Part shown: piece after piece, positions 6,498 through 9,740 of the stretch
Numbering within the stretch: position 1 is the first letter of the stretch
How the letters are laid out: each line of letters opens with the position of its first letter
Source: CANLWN01 sp039815505
GTDB taxonomy: Bacteria; Bacteroidota; Bacteroidia; Flavobacteriales; Flavobacteriaceae
DNA length: 9,740 bases
Assembly: GCA_039815505.1 (NCBI GenBank)
Contig: JBCBZE010000106.1
Coordinates: 1 to 9,740 of the forward strand
Direction of reading: 5' to 3'
Notes under the pieces: generated by a model
Database searches by the model: none
The model's input: the letters and a program-made list of their open reading frames with translations, nothing else
What the model was told of the DNA's origin: nothing
Program-made: the position numbers and the translations under genes

Positions 6498-8066
6498 CTA
6501 TTTAGCAACATTTACCGCACGTGTTTCACGAATAACGGTAACCTTTACCTGCCCCGGATAGGTCATGTCGGTCTGTATTTTCTGGGAGATTTCAAAAGAA
6601 AGTTCAGCCGCTTTATCATCACTTACTTTTTCACTTTCCACAATTACCCTAAGTTCCCTGCCCGCTTGTATGGCATATGCTTTTTGTACGCCTCCAAAAC
6701 CAAAGGCTATATCCTCGAGATCCTTTAAACGTTGAATATAGGAGTCCAATACTTGGCGTCTCGCCCCGGGCCGTGCCCCACTGATCGCATCACAAACCTG
6801 CACTATCGGAGAAATCAAGGTGGTCATTTCAATTTCATCATGGTGGGCGCCGATGGCATTGCAAACATCTTTTTTCTCACCATATTTTTCAGCCCATTGC
6901 ATTCCCAATATCGCATGTGGGGTTTCCACTTCCGCTTCTGTATTTGGAACCTTCCCAATATCGTGAAGAAGGCCGGCTCGTTTGGCCAGTTTTGGATTTA
7001 AGCCCAATTCGGCGGACATAACCCCACAGAGCTTGGCCACTTCCCTGGAATGTTGCAATAGATTCTGTCCATAGGAAGAACGATACTTCATACGGCCCAC
7101 CGCCTTGATCAATTCCGGATGCAATCCATGGATTCCCAAATCTATTACCGTACGTTTTCCAACTTCAACAATTTCTTCCTCTATTTGTTTTTCCGTCTTT
7201 CGAACTATCTCTTCAATTCGCGCAGGATGTATTCTACCGTCCGTGACCAATTTATGCAGCGATAAACGTGCTACTTCCCTACGTACCGAATCAAAACAGG
7301 AAAGAATGATCGCTTCAGGGGTATCATCCACGATAATCTCAACACCTGTAGCCGACTCTAAGGCCCTTATATTTCTTCCTTCACGCCCAATAATACGCCC
7401 TTTAACATCATCGGATTCCAAATTAAAAACGGAAACACAGTTTTCCACCGCTTCTTCCGTACCTATCCGTTGTATGGTGTTAATGACAATTTTCCTTGCT
7501 TCTTGCTGGGATGTAAGTTTGGCTTCCTCCAGGGTAGTCTGCATATAGGCCATGGCGTCGGACTTTGCAGTTTCTTTAAGTGATTCCAATAATTGGCTTT
7601 TGGCCTCTTCAGCGGACAAGCCCGATATTACTTCTAATTGTTGTACTTGGCTTTTATGTAATTTCTCTAGCTCAGATTGTTTTTTGTCCAAGAACTCACT
7701 TTTATGGTCTACGCTCCTAAGCTTGTTTTCCAACTGTTCGTTCAACTTTTTATTCTTGGCCAACTCATTACTGATCTGAGATTCCTTGTCCCTAGTGCGT
7801 TTCTCCGCCTCACCTATTTTTTTATCCTTATTGATTATGATCTTCTCATGCTCTGCCTTTAGTTCCAGAAATTTTTCCTTGGCCTGAAAAATCTTATCCT
7901 TTTTAATGCTCTCCCCTTCTATTTTTGCATCCTTTAAAATCGCAGATGCTTCTCGCTTGGCACTGCCGATGGTCTTGGAAGCTTTTCCTTTTTCTAAAAA
8001 CTTTGCGATGATAAATCCAACAGCGATGCCCACAATGCTCGCTATTATAATCGATGTAGTGTCCAT
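6498..8066 (-). CDS. rny: Ribonuclease Y
   Basis: RNase Y is a membrane-anchored endoribonuclease that initiates mRNA decay. The 522-residue length is normal for the family. One N-terminal membrane helix (about 5-22) is followed by a long coiled coil (about 30-165). The KH domain for RNA binding carries GRIIGREGRNIR at 223-234. The HD phosphohydrolase domain has its metal-site residues in place: H339 (LLQHSREVA), H368-D369 (GLLHDIGK), H408-H409-D410 (AHHDE), and D426 (VCDAISGARPG). A conserved C-terminal domain ends in PGQVKVTVIRETRAVNVAK. No catalytic residue is missing. The ATG at 8066 sits directly before the membrane helix. The start is only 17 nt downstream of the T-run that ends the structured RNA, and I see no good promoter between them. 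Transcription probably comes from readthrough of the zapA transcript or from a promoter within the RNA region. Confidence 0.97.
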   Translation of the reverse strand: MDTTSIIIASIVGIAVGFIIAKFLEKGKASKTIGSAKREASAILKDAKIEGESIKKDKIFQAKEKFLELKAEHEKIIINKDKKIGEAEKRTRDKESQISNELAKNKKLNEQLENKLRSVDHKSEFLDKKQSELEKLHKSQVQQLEVISGLSAEEAKSQLLESLKETAKSDAMAYMQTTLEEAKLTSQQEARKIVINTIQRIGTEEAVENCVSVFNLESDDVKGRIIGREGRNIRALESATGVEIIVDDTPEAIILSCFDSVRREVARLSLHKLVTDGRIHPARIEEIVRKTEKQIEEEIVEVGKRTVIDLGIHGLHPELIKAVGRMKYRSSYGQNLLQHSREVAKLCGVMSAELGLNPKLAKRAGLLHDIGKVPNTEAEVETPHAILGMQWAEKYGEKKDVCNAIGAHHDEIEMTTLISPIVQVCDAISGARPGARRQVLDSYIQRLKDLEDIAFGFGGVQKAYAIQAGRELRVIVESEKVSDDKAAELSFEISQKIQTDMTYPGQVKVTVIRETRAVNVAK

Positions 8067-8083
8067 ATTTTTAAATTATTTAT

Positions 8084-8101
8084 AAAAAAAACCCACATCG
8101 G
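8084..8101 (-). terminator. Terminator-like 3' end of the structured RNA
   Basis: The 3' arm of the closing stem (CCGATGTGGG, minus strand) is followed directly by eight T. The closing stem therefore doubles as an intrinsic terminator for the RNA. Because rny begins 17 nt later, the strength of this terminator would set how much transcription reaches rny from upstream. Confidence 0.55.
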
Positions 8102-8253
8102 TGGAAGTTTTGTACAAACTCCAATAAACAGGTTTAGGGCTACCAGATTGATCAAGGGTCCTTATACTGGTAAGGCATGCTTTTACAACCTAAACTCACC
8201 CTTTTTAAACAAATTAGTGTTGAGTTTGTCAAAAATTAATTACCAATGTGGGC
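8084..8253 (-). ncRNA. ssrS: Probable 6S RNA (6S-Flavo type) between zapA and rny
   Basis: Read on the minus strand, this gap folds as one long interrupted hairpin. The closing stem is 8243-8252 with 8092-8101 (10 bp, one G-U). After a loop of about 12-13 nt on each side comes a second stem, 8222-8229 with 8114-8121 (8 bp). Next is a large asymmetric bubble (8196-8221 against 8122-8131), then 8189-8195 with 8132-8138 (7 bp), and 8167-8172 with 8141-8146 (6 bp) around an apical loop. A T8 run (8091-8084) follows the closing stem. A rod with a big central bubble is the architecture of 6S RNA, which binds the RNA polymerase holoenzyme by mimicking an open promoter. 6S RNA is also linked to zapA in Gammaproteobacteria, where it precedes zapA. 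The 5' end is estimated from the stem, no promoter is clear, and identification rests on structure and context. Confidence 0.72.
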
Positions 8254-8278
8254 AGTAACTTAATCTATTTTAAAGAAC

Positions 8279-8575
8279 TTATTTTATGCTTAGCTTGGAG
8301 TTTACCAAATGGTCCAACGCTTTTAAACGTTCCGTAACCTCATTGGTATCCTCAATACTATCAATACCTTTCTGCTCTATCTTGGACGCAAACTGTAGGG
8401 CACACATGGCCAAAACATCCTGTTTGTCCCTTACGGCATAGTTTTGCTCAAATTTCTTTGCAAGCTGTTCTATGTTCTTTGCAGCTTTACGCAACCCTTC
8501 TTCCTGACTTGGATCAATGGTCAAAGGGTATACCCTATCCGCAATAGAAAGCTTTATTTTGAGCTTTTCCGCCAT
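8279..8575 (-). CDS. zapA: Cell division protein ZapA
   Basis: ZapA is a small cytoplasmic protein that cross-links FtsZ filaments at the division ring. The 98-residue length is normal. The N-terminal part (about 4-45) forms the globular head: KIKLSIADRVYPLTIDPSQEE with the characteristic strand-strand-helix order, then EEGLRKAAKNIEQLAKKFEQ. The segment RDKQDVLAMCALQFASKIEQK (about 49-69) is the conserved helix that leads into the C-terminal coiled coil. The ATG at 8575 is the only sensible start and lies 13 nt after the stop of the coiled-coil gene upstream, so the two are almost certainly one transcription unit. Expression is likely driven by the promoter at 8904-8934. The 6S-like RNA begins about 25 nt beyond its stop codon. 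Confidence 0.92.
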   Translation of the reverse strand: MAEKLKIKLSIADRVYPLTIDPSQEEGLRKAAKNIEQLAKKFEQNYAVRDKQDVLAMCALQFASKIEQKGIDSIEDTNEVTERLKALDHLVNSKLSIK

Positions 8576-8588
8576 ATTTTATGGAACA

Positions 8589-8879
8589 TTACTCGGCTAA
8601 TTGGGCTATACAATGATCCAATTCCCTGATTAATGTATTTATTTTAAGCTTAGCTTCTGTTTTATTTGTATTACTGCCTAACATTGAACTCGCCATTTTG
8701 AGCGATTTGTATTTTTCTTCCCATTCATTCAGGGAATCCAAATGTGTATCATTGTCTTTCCTTAGGGAAATCAATTCTTCTTCCAGTTTTACATTAGCTT
8801 GGTTCAGCAACTCTAATTTGTGCAATAACTTACTAATTTTATTTTCTAAGGAATCAACAATTTCAACTAATTCACTCAT
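8589..8879 (-). CDS. Small coiled-coil protein encoded upstream of zapA
   Basis: This 96-residue protein is soluble and strongly helical. Residues of about 2-62 read as a continuous heptad-like coiled coil (LVEIVDSLENKISKLLHKLELL, LEEELISLRKDN). A short polar break follows (GSNTNKT, about 68-74), then a final helix, EAKLKINTLIRELDHCIAQL. I chose the ATG at 8879; the frame extends two codons upstream to a TTG at 8885, but the ATG is the normal start and fits the promoter spacing. The gene is first in the unit and lies 13 nt before zapA. A short coiled-coil protein paired with ZapA recalls ZapB, the coiled-coil partner of ZapA in Gammaproteobacteria. I see no sequence similarity sufficient to call it ZapB, so a division-ring role is inferred from context only. 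Confidence 0.85.
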   Translation of the reverse strand: MSELVEIVDSLENKISKLLHKLELLNQANVKLEEELISLRKDNDTHLDSLNEWEEKYKSLKMASSMLGSNTNKTEAKLKINTLIRELDHCIAQLAE

Positions 8880-8903
8880 ATGCAAGTATCAATGCATTTT
8901 ACA

Positions 8904-8934
8904 CAAAGTTAACATACATCTATGGACTTAGCAA
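8904..8934 (-). promoter_or_regulatory. Promoter of the coiled-coil gene-zapA unit
   Basis: On the minus strand a TTG (8934-8932) is followed after exactly 20 bp by TAACTTTG (8911-8904), a perfect match to the TAnnTTTG -7 element of Bacteroidota. Transcription should start near 8897-8899, leaving a leader of about 18-20 nt before the ATG at 8879. The spacing equals that of the arsR promoter in this window. Confidence 0.65.
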
Positions 8935-9045
8935 TACTTTTTCCATTTATTCTTGAAGTGATACTTTAATCGTATTTAAATCGTTGAAGTCTTACTAACC
9001 GTAATTTTTTAGTCCCTGTGTTTTTACGGATTCAACCGTATTGGT

Positions 9046-9053
9046 TACTTTCG
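9046..9053 (+). promoter_or_regulatory. Candidate -7 box (TACTTTCG) for the M23 peptidase gene
   Basis: TACTTTCG matches TAnnTTTG at all but one position and lies about 18 bp before the ATG at 9072, a leader length like the other two promoters here. No TTG occurs at the expected -33 position; a T-run (9021-9025) is the nearest candidate, so confidence is low. Confidence 0.35.
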
Positions 9054-9071
9054 TACCAACTTGTACATATC

Positions 9072-9740
9072 ATGAGAATACCCTTTTTAGCACTATTTAT
9101 ATTTTTTTTAAATCAGGTGGTAGCCCAAGAAAACTACCCAAAGGATGCTTTTAGATCCCCTTTGGACATTCCTTTGGTACTTGCGGGCACTTTTGGGGAA
9201 TTGCGATCTAATCATTTTCATTCCGGAATAGATATCAAGACACAACAAAGGCAGGGTTTACCCATTTACGCAATTGGAGATGGTACGGTCACCAGAATTA
9301 AAATATCACTTTGGGGATATGGTAAAGCCATATATATAGCGCATCCCAATGGCTATACATCGGTGTATGCCCATCTTCAAAAATTTTCCCCTGAAATAGA
9401 GAAATACCTCAAGAAAATCCAGTACCAAAAAAAGTCATATGCGGTTGAAGTTTTTCCCGATTATGGGGAATTAAAAGTTATAAAAGGAGACGTTATCGCC
9501 TTTGGAGGTAATACGGGCGGTTCTTCTGGACCCCATTTACATTTCGAAATACGCAACAGCGTTTCGGAAAAACCTACTAATCCACTTTTTTATGGTTTTG
9601 AGGTCAGGGATGCTACCAATCCTACTTTTTTAGGGTTGTATGGGTATGCACTTTCCGAAGATGCCCGGATAAATCAAAGCAACGATAAGGTACAGATCAA
9701 CTTTAACAAACAAACGGACGGTACTTTCCTAGCGGATACC
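9072..9740 (+). CDS. Exported M23-family metallopeptidase, N-terminal part (3' end outside window)
   Basis: The frame is open from the ATG at 9072 to the window edge (223 residues). Residues 1-19 form a signal peptide (hydrophobic core PFLALFIFFL, cleavage near VVAQ/E). The peptidase M23 (LytM-type) domain follows, with the zinc ligands H50-x3-D54 (HSGID) and H157 of the HLH motif (GPHLHFEI, H155/H157), and H101 of the YAHL motif beside the active site. All are intact, so an active zinc endopeptidase is expected. M23 enzymes cut peptide cross-links in peptidoglycan or glycine-rich proteins, so a cell-wall remodelling role is likely. After the domain (about residue 180 on) a further C-terminal region begins (LGLYGYALSEDARINQSNDK) that continues beyond the window. 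The gene is divergent from the zapA unit. Confidence 0.93.
   Translation, partial: MRIPFLALFIFFLNQVVAQENYPKDAFRSPLDIPLVLAGTFGELRSNHFHSGIDIKTQQRQGLPIYAIGDGTVTRIKISLWGYGKAIYIAHPNGYTSVYAHLQKFSPEIEKYLKKIQYQKKSYAVEVFPDYGELKVIKGDVIAFGGNTGGSSGPHLHFEIRNSVSEKPTNPLFYGFEVRDATNPTFLGLYGYALSEDARINQSNDKVQINFNKQTDGTFLADT

Noticed and set aside
7105..7548. A 147-residue open frame on the + strand inside rny, with other shorter ones at 6732-7001 and 7552-7779.
   Set aside because: They lie antisense to the intact, motif-rich RNase Y gene, and their translations are Ser/Thr-rich low-complexity sequence with no domain pattern.
1..9740. Mobile element, CRISPR array, toxin-antitoxin or defence system.
   Set aside because: No transposase or integrase motifs, no regularly spaced repeats, and no recognisable toxin or defence domains were seen; the gene content is conserved chromosomal with one unknown exported protein.

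Overview
The window looks like a chromosomal segment from the Bacteroidota, most likely a marine Flavobacteriaceae; I cannot name the genus. The evidence is moderate-to-low GC, starts without Shine-Dalgarno sequences, promoters of the Bacteroidota type (TTG, about 20 bp, TAnnTTTG), and the gene set: aroE followed by a multi-repeat DUF349 protein, and a zapA / 6S-like RNA / rny cluster next to an M23 peptidase. No mobile element, CRISPR array, tRNA or rRNA is visible. No gap between genes exceeds about 215 bp.

Left part (1-3860, + strand): the 3' half of aroE (shikimate dehydrogenase), cut by the window edge; a 704-residue protein with an acidic N-terminal tail and five DUF349 repeats; and an exported protein I do not recognise. 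The last of these runs tail-to-tail into a minus-strand integral-membrane acyltransferase of the acyltransferase-3 (OpgC-like) family (3986-5140).

Middle (5141-6480): a compact regulatory operon on the + strand encodes an ArsR-type repressor, an AHSA1/SRPBCC-fold protein that overlaps it by 23 nt, and a small cysteine-containing DUF1059-like protein. Its promoter is readable. Two copies of a 16-bp palindrome cover the -33/spacer region and the expected transcription start, which is the layout of a self-repressing operon. A bidirectional intrinsic terminator separates it from rny.

Right part (6498-8934, minus strand): a small coiled-coil protein, ZapA (FtsZ-ring stabiliser), a structured non-coding RNA that I interpret as 6S RNA (the 6S-Flavo type), and ribonuclease Y lie in that order from a clear promoter at 8904-8934. 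The cluster brings together cell division, global control of RNA polymerase and mRNA decay. Divergent from it, an exported M23 metallopeptidase (9072 onward) runs off the right edge.

Most of the window is conserved housekeeping DNA. The parts most worth a second look are the structured RNA between zapA and rny, the duplicated operator of the ArsR operon, the unrecognised exported protein, and the coiled-coil partner gene of zapA. I found no convincing undescribed multi-gene system.
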